Shown here piece after piece: positions 1-5,343 of a stretch of 5,988 bases of DNA (its first letter is position 1; each line of letters begins with the position of its first letter). The notes under the pieces were generated by a model. It did not search any database and was not told the DNA's origin. It saw only the letters and a list, made by a program, of their open reading frames with translations. The DNA comes from an uncultured Clostridia bacterium. Lineage in GTDB: Bacteria > Bacillota > Clostridia > Christensenellales > Aristaeellaceae. The position numbers and the translations under genes were made by a program. The stretch covers positions 1 to 5,988 of the forward strand of contig CAKUCE010000189.1 in NCBI GenBank assembly GCA_934643535.1. The letters run 5' to 3'.

Positions 1-300
1 CCCCTGACGATACTTGGCGCTGGCCCGGGGATAAATGCTGTCCTCGTGCTCGTTCACGCCGCCCATGACCTGCGAGGCGTCCAGCCACACATCCACCCGC
101 AGCGGGCCCGCTTCGGATGAAACAGTGGCGGACGCGATCTCGGCCGTTTCCTCATAGGCGGGCATGGACAGCAGCTCCAGCGACGGGGACGCTTTCACCG
201 TCCGTCCCTCCACCTTCCAGCGGGAGCAGCCGGTAAGCAGCGTCAGCGCCAGCAGACAGACCGCCAGCTTCTTTCCTCCTGCGCAGCGGGGCTTTCGCAT
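1..300 (-). CDS. Predicted lipoprotein with VWA-like segment, N-terminal part only
   Basis: The gene starts at the ATG at 300 and runs off the left edge, so only its first 100 residues are visible. AAAGGAGG lies about 8 bases before the start. The N-terminus is a lipoprotein signal: Lys10-Lys11, a hydrophobic stretch, then the lipobox LLTGC with Cys25 as the lipidated residue, so the protein should be anchored on the outer face of the membrane. Residues 68-81 read RVDVWLDASQVMGG. This resembles the first strand and MIDAS loop (Asp-x-Ser-x-Ser) of von Willebrand factor A domains, but the second Ser is Val. The following NEHEDSIYPRAS stretch is unfamiliar. It lies 23 bases behind the glycosyltransferase gene, so the two are probably co-transcribed. 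The lipoprotein call is firm; the VWA relation is inference, and the function is unknown. Confidence 0.8.
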   Translation of the reverse strand, partial: MRKPRCAGGKKLAVCLLALTLLTGCSRWKVEGRTVKASPSLELLSMPAYEETAEIASATVSSEAGPLRVDVWLDASQVMGGVNEHEDSIYPRASAKYRQG

Positions 301-323
301 CCGCGCCGCCTCCTTTCGTATCG

Positions 324-1667
324 TCAATCGTCTTCTTCCGTGCGAACCCGGCAGGCTTCCTCCACCGCCTGTAAATAGCCGGGGCCATTGCGGTACATAC
401 CGTCATACAAACGCATATAGGCCCGATAACGCCGGGGGGCGGCGTATTCCAACGCCCGGTTTCGGCAGTCTCTGGGGCTTTTCGGCTGATCGCACAGCTC
501 CCGAACGGCCTGTGCCAGCCCGTCGAAATCCCCCATGGGCACGGTGCGGCCCACCTCGTCCGTGACGATCTCCGGCATGGCGGTCACATCCCAGCAAAGC
601 ACCTGCGTGCCGCAGGCCAGCGCTTCCACCAGCGTCATGCCCATGGTCTCCGCATGGCTCAGGCTGACGCACAGATCCGCCGCCGTGTACAGGGCGCACA
701 GGTCGTTCAAGTTGCCCGTGCGGGGAATGCCCAGCACCGATTTTTCCGGCAGGGAACGAATCTGATATTCGTCCAGCCCCACCGCCGCCACGCAGTATTC
801 CGGGCCCAGTTTTTCCGCCAGCTCCAGCAGGTCTTCCAGTCCCTTGCGCGGCTCCCACGTGCTGGCCACGCTCAGCACCAAATGCCGCCCCTCCGCTTCG
901 TCCAGCCCGTAATAATGGGCTGCGTTGCGCAGGAAGGCTTCGTCCGCACAGGGCGCAAACGCGTCTGTGTCGATGCCGTTAGGCAGCACATATATGGGAT
1001 ATTGCCCTAAAAAGGAGCGTTCCACCTGCGCTTTCAGCCACTCCGAAGGGGTAGTCAGCACCAGATGAGGCAGTCCGCTGAACAACGTCCGTTTTTCCCG
1101 CCAGTTTCGGGCGCTCTGATCCCGGAACCAGCTCCGGGGATATTCCCGCAAAAGGCTGCAATGGCCGCAGCCGCTCTGCCAGCGCAGACAGCCTTCGCCG
1201 CAGGCTTCCGACCGCCGCCGTCTGCCGCCCTCGTCCGCCGGCGCAGCGTCCTCCCCCAGCGAAAAATAGGCGCAGTGCCCCGTAAACGCCCAGCAGTCGT
1301 GCAGCGTCCACACGGTGGGAAGGTCGTTTTCCTTCAAATAGGCAAACAGGGTGGGCAGATGAAGATAGGAGCCGTGCAGATTGTGCAGATGAACGATGTC
1401 CGGCTTGAACTTTTTCAGCTGCGCGACCAGCTTTTCCGTTTCCCGGCGGCCAAAGAAGCCCTGACGATCGGTCAGCCGGGAAAGCAGCGTGTAGCCCGCA
1501 GTCTGCGCCGTGCTGCCGATGCGGTAGCCGGGCACGTCCGAGGGGCAGCTGCCCCTTGCATAGCACAAAAGCGCCCGGTGGCCCTCCCTCATGGCCTGAC
1601 GGCATAGCTCCACGGCAATGCGGCCAGTGCTGAAGGCGGCTGTCACGTTGATGTGAACGATTCTCAT
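324..1667 (-). CDS. GT4-family glycosyltransferase (WcaC-like)
   Basis: A 447-residue protein with the two-domain layout of GT-B glycosyltransferases of family GT4. Such enzymes move a sugar from a nucleotide-sugar donor to a glycan or lipid acceptor on the cytoplasmic side. The N-terminal acceptor domain opens with MRIVHINVTAAFSTGRIA and holds HLHNLHGSYLH (93-103) and WTLHDCWAFTGHC (120-132), typical of the WcaC-like subgroup. The donor domain has PNGID (229-233), SVASTWEPRKG (267-276, Arg274-Lys275 in the usual phosphate-binding place) and the E-x7-E signature at Glu340 and Glu348. Four cysteines (156, 160, 167, 170) follow an Ala/Gly/Arg-rich stretch at 140-159 that looks longer than usual. 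The ATG at 1667 follows AAGGGAG by 9 bases. The 23-base gap to the lipoprotein gene suggests an envelope or exopolysaccharide role. Donor and acceptor cannot be told from sequence. Confidence 0.9.
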   Translation of the reverse strand: MRIVHINVTAAFSTGRIAVELCRQAMREGHRALLCYARGSCPSDVPGYRIGSTAQTAGYTLLSRLTDRQGFFGRRETEKLVAQLKKFKPDIVHLHNLHGSYLHLPTLFAYLKENDLPTVWTLHDCWAFTGHCAYFSLGEDAAPADEGGRRRRSEACGEGCLRWQSGCGHCSLLREYPRSWFRDQSARNWREKRTLFSGLPHLVLTTPSEWLKAQVERSFLGQYPIYVLPNGIDTDAFAPCADEAFLRNAAHYYGLDEAEGRHLVLSVASTWEPRKGLEDLLELAEKLGPEYCVAAVGLDEYQIRSLPEKSVLGIPRTGNLNDLCALYTAADLCVSLSHAETMGMTLVEALACGTQVLCWDVTAMPEIVTDEVGRTVPMGDFDGLAQAVRELCDQPKSPRDCRNRALEYAAPRRYRAYMRLYDGMYRNGPGYLQAVEEACRVRTEEDD

Positions 1668-1717
1668 GAGCGGGCGCTCCCTTCCGTTTCCAACTTCTGC
1701 TACCTGTTTTCCTTCTG

Positions 1718-1774
1718 AGAAAACGCTCCGGGAGCGCCGCTCCCTTTTCCGGGTTTGCCGCGCCCCCGAAGCGT
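1718..1774 (-). terminator. Rho-independent terminator of the rubrerythrin gene
   Basis: Read on the minus strand, ACGCTTCGGG (1774-1765) pairs over all ten positions, with one G-T wobble, to CCCGGAGCGT (1732-1723). TTTTCTC follows directly. The loop is long (32 bases) and contains a second hairpin, GGGAGC with GCTCCC (1730-1744), which competes for the last CCC of the outer stem. It begins 8 bases after the rubrerythrin stop, where a terminator is expected. The glycosyltransferase gene starts 51 bases further on, so it either has its own promoter, which I could not identify, or depends on read-through. Confidence 0.65.
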
Positions 1775-1782
1775 TTGGACTC

Positions 1783-2325
1783 TTAGTAATTTTCGGCTTT
1801 CAGCTTGAAATAGGCCTTCGGATGACGGCAGACCGGGCAGACCTCCGGCGCGCTGGGGCCGATGACGATGTGGCCGCAGTTGGAGCACTCCCAGATGCGG
1901 TCGCCGTCCCGGCTGAATACAAGCCCTTCCCGCACGTTCGCCAGCAGCTTGCGGTAGCGCTCCTCGTGGGTCTTTTCGATGGCCCCTACGCCCTCAAACA
2001 GCCGGGCGATTTCGTCAAAACCCTCCTGCCGGGCCTCCTCCGCCATGGTGGCGTACATGTCCGTCCATTCGTAATTTTCGCCGTTGGCCGCGTCCTCCAG
2101 ATTGACCTCGGTGGACGGCACCTCGCCGCCGTGCAGCAGCTTGAACCACAGCTTGGCGTGCTCCTTCTCGTTGGCGGCGGTTTCCTCGAAAATCTCCGCG
2201 ATCTGCACATATCCATCCTTGCGGGCCTTAGACGCATAGTAGGTGTACTTGTTCCGCGCCTGACTTTCTCCGGCAAAGGCCGTCATCAGATTGGCTTCCG
2301 TTTTGGTTCCCTGCAGTGACTTCAC
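1783..2325 (-). CDS. rbr: Rubrerythrin
   Basis: A full-length classical rubrerythrin of 180 residues, a cytoplasmic peroxide-reducing protein of anaerobes. It reduces H2O2 to water at a diiron site fed with electrons through its rubredoxin domain. The ferritin-like domain carries every expected iron ligand: Glu20, Glu53 and His56 (ExxH), Glu83 and Glu86 in GENYEW, and Glu117 and His120 in EKTH. The C-terminal rubredoxin domain has C147-x2-C150-G and C163-P-x-C166. The start is the GTG at 2325: it follows AAGGAGG by 8 bases and gives the standard N-terminus (M)KSLQGTKTEANL. An in-frame ATG 60 bases upstream would add residues foreign to the family. A terminator follows and hairpin repeats lie upstream, so the gene is probably transcribed alone. 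I found no PerR-type operator or convincing -35/-10 pair upstream. Confidence 0.97.
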   Translation of the reverse strand: MKSLQGTKTEANLMTAFAGESQARNKYTYYASKARKDGYVQIAEIFEETAANEKEHAKLWFKLLHGGEVPSTEVNLEDAANGENYEWTDMYATMAEEARQEGFDEIARLFEGVGAIEKTHEERYRKLLANVREGLVFSRDGDRIWECSNCGHIVIGPSAPEVCPVCRHPKAYFKLKAENY

Positions 2326-2333
2326 GATGTTCT

Positions 2334-2340
2334 CCTCCTT
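2334..2340 (-). promoter_or_regulatory. Ribosome binding site that sets the GTG start of rbr
   Basis: AAGGAGG on the minus strand, 8 bases before the GTG at 2325. It is the only strong Shine-Dalgarno match near the gene start, and it lies downstream of the alternative ATG at 2385, so it argues against that longer start. Confidence 0.85.
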
Positions 2341-2416
2341 GCCGCCGAAATGCCTCCGGCTTTCCTTACCTTGTATTCTTTCCAAAAAATGACCCGGTGA
2401 ATCCGTTTTTCAATAG

Positions 2417-2446
2417 GGTCTCTGTTTTTTCCAACCATCAGAGACC
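2417..2446. repeat. Perfect 8-bp inverted repeat upstream of rbr
   Basis: GGTCTCTG (2417-2424) and CAGAGACC (2439-2446) are perfect reverse complements around a 14-base T-rich/A-rich spacer. It lies about 90 bases upstream of the rbr start, just outside the dispersed repeat, in the space where an rbr promoter should be. It could be a transcribed hairpin, an operator, or part of the repeat cluster. The sequence does not decide between these. Confidence 0.5.
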
Positions 2447-2533
2447 GGCGAGCCGCGAGGCCCTTCGCCGAGCGGCGGTAAAACCCCGGCCAACCGGCTT
2501 TCCCTCGAGCACTCCCGCGCTCTATGGGCGCGG
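2447..2533 (-). repeat. Dispersed intergenic repeat, copy A
   Basis: Read on the minus strand, this stretch matches 5290-5448 on the plus strand. The shared core includes GGTTGGCCGGGGTTTTACCG (exact in both), then CCGCTCGGC, GGGCC, and GCGGCT. A palindrome with arms of about 8 bases lies on the far side of the core in both. Copy A lacks the extra 69-base module present in copy B. It lies between the end of the CHAP gene and the start of rbr, in the same sense as their transcription. The homology was read by eye from the two stretches. Confidence 0.75.
2510..2532 (+). repeat. Hairpin unit with CTATG loop, first copy
   Basis: This 23-base unit recurs at 2683-2705 with one difference (T for C at 2521). 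It contains CCGCGCTC and GGGCGCGG as near-perfect arms (2515-2522 and 2526-2533, one wobble) around a TAT loop. The same loop closes the palindrome at 5290-5308. Confidence 0.75.
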
Positions 2534-2567
2534 CAGACTGTCGCCCCCCTTGATTGGCCGTCAGCGC

Positions 2568-2595
2568 CCGCGAACAGCGCTTCGCTGGTTCGCGG
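2568..2595. repeat. GC-rich hairpin
   Basis: CCGCGAAC-AGCG (2568-2579) pairs with CGCT and GTTCGCGG (2583-2586 and 2588-2595), leaving one bulged G at 2587 and a CTT loop. It belongs to the hairpin cluster filling 2447-2740. There is no T-run on either strand, so it is not called a terminator. Confidence 0.6.
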
Positions 2596-2610
2596 AAAAG
2601 TGCTGCGGCA

Positions 2611-2642
2611 CAGGGCTTAGGGGCTCTGCCCCTAAAACCCTG
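2611..2642. repeat. Composite hairpin
   Basis: An inner stem of AGGGGC (2619-2624) with GCCCCT (2628-2633) around TCT is extended by TT/AA. An outer CAGGG/CCCTG stem (2611-2615 with 2638-2642) closes it across a small internal loop. The plus-strand motif GGGGCTCTGCCCC is the kind of GC-rich intergenic palindrome common in clostridial genomes, though I cannot run that comparison here. Confidence 0.6.
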
Positions 2643-2740
2643 GCAGGAGGCAGTGCCTCCTGCACCTCCACTTTTTTCGACACACTCCCGCGCCCTATGG
2701 GCGCGATGTGGGGTGCAGGGGCACTGCCCCTGCCCAGGTT
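2634..2740. repeat. Pair of inverted palindromic repeats overlapping the 3' end of the CHAP gene
   Basis: Plus strand 2634-2667 and minus strand 2740-2711 share the pattern AAACC-TGG-GCAGG-(purine-rich)-GCAGTGCC-CCTGCACC. Each copy is also a palindrome: arms of 10 bases around one base at 2643-2663 (GCAGGAGGCA and TGCCTCCTGC), and arms of 8 bases at 2715-2733 (GCAGGGGC and GCCCCTGC). They face each other across the 2683-2705 hairpin. On the minus strand the 2643-2663 stem is followed after CAGGG by TTTT, so it may also weakly terminate CHAP-gene transcripts. With copy A and the other hairpins this fills the 369 bases before rbr; I see no gene in that stretch. Confidence 0.7.
2683..2705 (+). 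repeat. Hairpin unit with CTATG loop, second copy, holding the CHAP gene stop
   Basis: Second copy of the 23-base unit at 2510-2532. Here the stem is perfect: CGCGCCC (2689-2695) with GGGCGCG (2699-2705) around TAT. The TAG stop of the minus-strand CHAP gene (2697-2695) falls at the loop of this hairpin. Confidence 0.75.
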
Positions 2741-3741
2741 TGGCAGAAGCCGAAGACCGACCAGTGATCTGTGTGAAGGGCGTATTGAATCAGGGGATCA
2801 ACCTGCTCCGACTCGGGACGCTCGGCCATGTTGCTGCGGAGACGCAGCCCCTTTTCCACCCCCACCAGATGATTGTCCAGCTTGCTGTCGTATAGATAGG
2901 AGTAACTCTTGACCGAGTTGGACATATTGCCTTCGATGGTGGTAACTGCATACACGCCGTCGCCCCTGTCCTCCACGTCCACCACCGAACCGATGTGTAC
3001 GGTTCGGTATTCGTTGCTCATGTCCGCATAAATCACCAGATAGCCCGGCTGAGGTACGCCCACAAAACGCCCCATGGACAGGAAACCATCGTACTGGTTG
3101 CCGACCTGCCCTTCCCGAAGGAACTGTACCTCCGGCAGATTCTCCATGTCTACGTCAGCCTTTTTGACGGGCTCCGCCCCGGCGGCGTTGGCGCAGTAAA
3201 TGGTGAAGACCGAGCACCAGCCCACTTCGTTCTTCTTGCGATAGTACCACTTGGCATACTTGTTGTACTTGGGCAGACGGGCCCTCTGCACCTCCGTAAA
3301 CTCCCGGCGAAGCACGTAAAGATAGTTGCGGATCAGTTGAGGCATGGCGTCGTCCGAAACGCTGACCTTCAAGACCTGCTCCCCGGCAGCGGTGCGGTAT
3401 GTCAGCGTGGTCTCCCCCGCTGAAAGCGCCATGACCATGCCGTCCTCCGAGACAGACAGAATGCTTTCGTCCCCCGAAATCAGCTCGCCCTCCAAGGCGG
3501 GCAATGGCCGCTCTGCCTGCTCATCATAGGGGATCACCTCCGTGGATACAAAGGGTGCAGCCGCCGTCTCCCCGGTGCGAAGCTCCCATTCGCCATCCGT
3601 CAAAGCCTGCTGGGCGGGGGTCTCCAAAGCCGCGCGAGCCGCCTCAAAATAGGCTGTCAAATCCTCCGCGGCCATGGCTGACGGAATTTCCGCCAAAAGA
3701 AGCAGCGCCGCCAGAAATAAACAAATTCCCTTTCTGCGCAA
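2695..3741 (-). CDS. Secreted CHAP-domain protein, putative peptidoglycan hydrolase
   Basis: A 348-residue exported protein. Residues 1-24 form a signal peptide: Arg2-Arg3-Lys4, a Leu/Ala-rich core, and cleavage after AMA. About 85-128 (SGDESILSVSEDGMVMALSA and following) resembles a bacterial Ig-like (BIG2) domain. About 155-290 fits a CHAP cysteine peptidase/amidase: GWCSVF with Cys176 as nucleophile, VHIGSV with His249, and TIEGN with Glu270 and Asn272 as possible third residue. Such domains cut peptidoglycan cross-links or the amide bond; which one cannot be told. The start is the TTG at 3741, 8 bases after GGAGGGAG; the in-frame ATG at 3798 lies upstream of the -10 box. The last roughly 13 residues (TWAGAVPLHPTSRP) are encoded by palindromic repeat DNA, so the natural end was probably altered. 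Divergent from queH. Confidence 0.8.
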   Translation of the reverse strand: MRRKGICLFLAALLLLAEIPSAMAAEDLTAYFEAARAALETPAQQALTDGEWELRTGETAAAPFVSTEVIPYDEQAERPLPALEGELISGDESILSVSEDGMVMALSAGETTLTYRTAAGEQVLKVSVSDDAMPQLIRNYLYVLRREFTEVQRARLPKYNKYAKWYYRKKNEVGWCSVFTIYCANAAGAEPVKKADVDMENLPEVQFLREGQVGNQYDGFLSMGRFVGVPQPGYLVIYADMSNEYRTVHIGSVVDVEDRGDGVYAVTTIEGNMSNSVKSYSYLYDSKLDNHLVGVEKGLRLRSNMAERPESEQVDPLIQYALHTDHWSVFGFCQTWAGAVPLHPTSRP

Positions 3742-3749
3742 AACGATCT

Positions 3750-3757
3750 CTCCCTCC
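3750..3757 (-). promoter_or_regulatory. Ribosome binding site that sets the TTG start of the CHAP gene
   Basis: GGAGGGAG on the minus strand, 8 bases before the TTG at 3741. The resulting protein begins directly with a signal peptide, which supports this start. Confidence 0.75.
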
Positions 3758-3771
3758 GTGTTTTCCTTCCG

Positions 3772-3780
3772 ATTATACCA
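3772..3780 (-). promoter_or_regulatory. Extended -10 promoter of the CHAP gene
   Basis: The minus strand reads TGGTATAAT (3780-3772), a perfect TATAAT with the TGN extension. No good -35 is present; TTGTTT lies 15 bases upstream, a weak match, as is common for extended -10 promoters. Transcription would begin near 3765, leaving a leader of about 24 bases that holds the GGAGGGAG site. Confidence 0.75.
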
Positions 3781-3806
3781 TAAACTGCCCCAAAACAAAA
3801 TCTCCT

Positions 3807-3835
3807 TTGTAATGGGCCCGCGATTGTGCTATCAT
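3807..3835 (+). promoter_or_regulatory. Promoter of queH-birA
   Basis: TTGTAA (3807-3812) and TATCAT (3830-3835) are 17 bases apart, and TG at 3827-3828 gives an extended -10. Transcription should begin near 3842, so the leader is only about 19 bases, just enough for the ribosome site. The ATG at 3834 lies inside this -10 box and cannot be the queH start if the promoter is right. Confidence 0.7.
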
Positions 3836-3843
3836 GGAGGGCG

Positions 3844-3850
3844 AAAGGAG
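3844..3850 (+). promoter_or_regulatory. Ribosome binding site that sets the TTG start of queH
   Basis: AAAGGAG, 10 bases before the TTG at 3861 (an overlapping AGGA lies closer). It is the only good Shine-Dalgarno match between the predicted transcript start and the conserved protein N-terminus. Confidence 0.75.
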
Positions 3851-3860
3851 AGGACCTCAA

Positions 3861-4430
3861 TTGAAGCTGCTCCTGCATATTTGCTGCGCCCCCTGCTCCA
3901 TTATGTGTATCGAAACCCTCCGGCAGGAGGGCATAGAGCCGGTAGGCTTCTGGGATAATCCCAACATTCACCCCTATACCGAATACCGCAGCCGGAAAAA
4001 CTGTCTGGTCGACTATGCCAAAAGTATCGGGCTGGAGCTGATCCTGCACGGTGACTACGGCCTGCGGCCCTTTGTGCAGACCGTGACGGACGACATCGAC
4101 GGCCGCTGCGTCAACTGCTATCGGATGCGGATGGAGCCGACCGCCCGCTACGCTGCCGAAAACGGGTTTACCCACATCTGCACAACGCTGTTTGTCAGCC
4201 CGTACCAGAACCACGAGCTATTGCGGCAGGTTGCGGAGGAGGAAGCGGCCAAATACGGCGTGGAGCTTCTGTACCGGGACTTCCGTCCGTGGTTCCGTCA
4301 GGGGCAGGACAAGGCCCGGGAGCTGGGGCTATATATGCAGAAATACTGCGGCTGCGTTTTCAGCGAGGAAGACCGTTACCGCAGGCGCAAAAAGAAGGCT
4401 GAGCCGAAGCCGGAGGAGGGCAAGGCATGA
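3861..4430 (+). CDS. queH: Epoxyqueuosine reductase QueH
   Basis: QueH (formerly DUF208) performs the last step of queuosine synthesis: it reduces epoxyqueuosine to queuosine at the wobble base of tRNAs with GUN anticodons. It is the cobalamin-independent, iron-sulfur alternative to QueG and acts in the cytoplasm. From the TTG start the protein has 189 residues and begins (M)KLLLHICCAPC, the family N-terminus. Family signatures are present: HICCAPCS (6-13), FWDNPNIHPYTEY (30-42), RCVNCYRMRM (82-91), TTLFVSPYQNHE (108-119) and YCGCVFSEEDRY (162-173). The paired cysteines 8/9, 83/86 and 163/165 are those expected to hold metal or form the redox disulfide. The tail after 173 is Lys/Arg/Glu-rich and probably disordered. 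The stop overlaps the birA start (ATGA), so the two genes form one operon with likely translational coupling. Confidence 0.95.
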   Translation: MKLLLHICCAPCSIMCIETLRQEGIEPVGFWDNPNIHPYTEYRSRKNCLVDYAKSIGLELILHGDYGLRPFVQTVTDDIDGRCVNCYRMRMEPTARYAAENGFTHICTTLFVSPYQNHELLRQVAEEEAAKYGVELLYRDFRPWFRQGQDKARELGLYMQKYCGCVFSEEDRYRRRKKKAEPKPEEGKA

Positions 4431-5272
4431 ACGAATCCAACCGTCTGCTGCCCTCCGGCCAATGGCTGAAGGAGCGCCTGTCCACCCGCTGGGCGGGCAA
4501 AGGCGAAATCCTTTACGAAGCGGAAATTCCCTCTACCAACACGCTGCTGAAGGAGCTGGCCCGTCAGGGCGCGCCTGCGGGCAGCGTAGCGGTGTGCGAT
4601 TTTCAAAGTGCCGGACGCGGGCGGCTCCAGCGGGTCTGGAAAGCGGCCGCAGGCGAAACGCTGCCCGTATCGCTGCTGCTCAAGCCCCGTCTTACGCCGG
4701 AGCAGATTCCTCTCTGCACACTGGGCGCGGCGGTCGCGGCTTCGCAGGCCATCGAGCAGATCTGTCCCGGCCTGAAAGCGGGCATCAAGTGGCCCAACGA
4801 CGTAGTCATCGGCGGGCGGAAATGCGTCGGCATTCTCTGCGAGGGGGCTTTCGATCCGGATGGACGGCTCTGCGTCGTCATGGGCGTTGGCTTCAACGGA
4901 AATCAGCGGGAATTTCCGCCGGAGCTATCCGCGTCGGCCACATCGCTTTTTCTGGAAGAACAGCGCTGCGATCCCACTGCGGAGCCTGTAATCTTACGGG
5001 AGCTTCTGATTGCCTTTTTGGAAGCAGTGGAAAAAATCATCGACCGCTTGGAAGGCGGCGGGCTTCCCGCCATATTCCCGGAGTACCGTGCCCGTTCGGT
5101 GACGATCGGCTCTACGGTACGGGTCATTGCGCCCACGGAGGAATACATCGGTCAGGCGGAGGGCATGGACGACGCAGGGGCGCTCTTAGTCCGGGACACT
5201 TCCGGAGCTTTACGGGTGGTAGTCTGCGGCGACGTTTCCGTCCGCGGTCTCATGGGCTACACCCAGGGGTAG
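4427..5272 (+). CDS. birA: Biotin--[acetyl-CoA-carboxylase] ligase, short form without HTH
   Basis: A 281-residue biotin protein ligase. It makes biotinyl-AMP from biotin and ATP and transfers biotin to the lysine of carboxyl-carrier proteins such as acetyl-CoA carboxylase BCCP. Motifs: PSTNT (35-39); DFQSAGRGRLQRVW (58-71), the biotinyl-AMP loop with GRGR; KWPNDV (121-126); KCVGIL (132-137) with the conserved Lys132; and GVGFNGN (153-159, in place of the common GIGINVN). A small C-terminal SH3-like domain ends in GDVSVRG (268-274). The N-terminus goes straight into the catalytic domain, so there is no winged-helix repressor domain and it should not regulate biotin genes itself (class I type). 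The ATG follows GGAGGAGGG by about 7 bases. It overlaps queH by four bases. The stop codon lies at the centre of a perfect palindrome. Confidence 0.95.
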   Translation: MNESNRLLPSGQWLKERLSTRWAGKGEILYEAEIPSTNTLLKELARQGAPAGSVAVCDFQSAGRGRLQRVWKAAAGETLPVSLLLKPRLTPEQIPLCTLGAAVAASQAIEQICPGLKAGIKWPNDVVIGGRKCVGILCEGAFDPDGRLCVVMGVGFNGNQREFPPELSASATSLFLEEQRCDPTAEPVILRELLIAFLEAVEKIIDRLEGGGLPAIFPEYRARSVTIGSTVRVIAPTEEYIGQAEGMDDAGALLVRDTSGALRVVVCGDVSVRGLMGYTQG

Positions 5273-5282
5273 TACCCCTGGG
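5262..5282. repeat. Perfect palindrome centred on the birA stop codon
   Basis: CCCAGGGGTA (5262-5271) and TACCCCTGGG (5273-5282) are exact reverse complements around the single base 5272, the last base of the birA TAG stop. There is no T-run after it, so it is not by itself a standard terminator. Confidence 0.8.
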
Positions 5283-5343
5283 CCCCGGACTGCGCGCTAT
5301 GCGCGCAGGGGGATTGAGGGACATGCAGGTTGGCCGGGGTTTT
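5283..5343 (+). terminator. Possible terminator of queH-birA formed by the repeat
   Basis: CCCCGG (5283-5288) pairs with CCGGGG (5334-5339), followed by TTTT. The loop encloses the perfect hairpin CTGCGCGC-TAT-GCGCGCAG (5290-5308). The position after birA fits a terminator, but the outer stem is short, the T-run is only four bases, and CCCCGG is not present in copy A of the repeat. Confidence 0.35.

Noticed and set aside
1668..1679. Small palindrome GAGCGGGCGCTC just before the glycosyltransferase start
   Set aside because: Only four or five pairs with a tiny loop; it touches the ribosome site but is too weak to claim regulation.
1666..2319. Plus-strand open frame of 217 codons opposite rubrerythrin
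   Set aside because: Antisense shadow produced by high GC content; the minus strand encodes a complete rubrerythrin with all ligands.
2326..2385. Upstream ATG start for rubrerythrin (20 extra residues)
   Set aside because: It lacks a good ribosome site and adds residues foreign to the family, while the GTG at 2325 has AAGGAGG at 8 bases.
2447..2740. CRISPR array
   Set aside because: The repeats are palindromic hairpins of different types without regular spacing or unique spacers of even length.
2316..2912. Plus-strand open frames through the repeat cluster (198 and 113 codons)
   Set aside because: The translation is Pro/Arg/Ala-rich and mostly repeat-encoded; the VKPRPT shared with a minus-strand frame at 5250-5468 reflects the dispersed repeat, not a protein family.
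3657..4214. Minus-strand open frame of 185 codons spanning the divergent promoters
   Set aside because: It crosses both promoters and lies antisense to queH and out of frame with the CHAP gene; no family resemblance.
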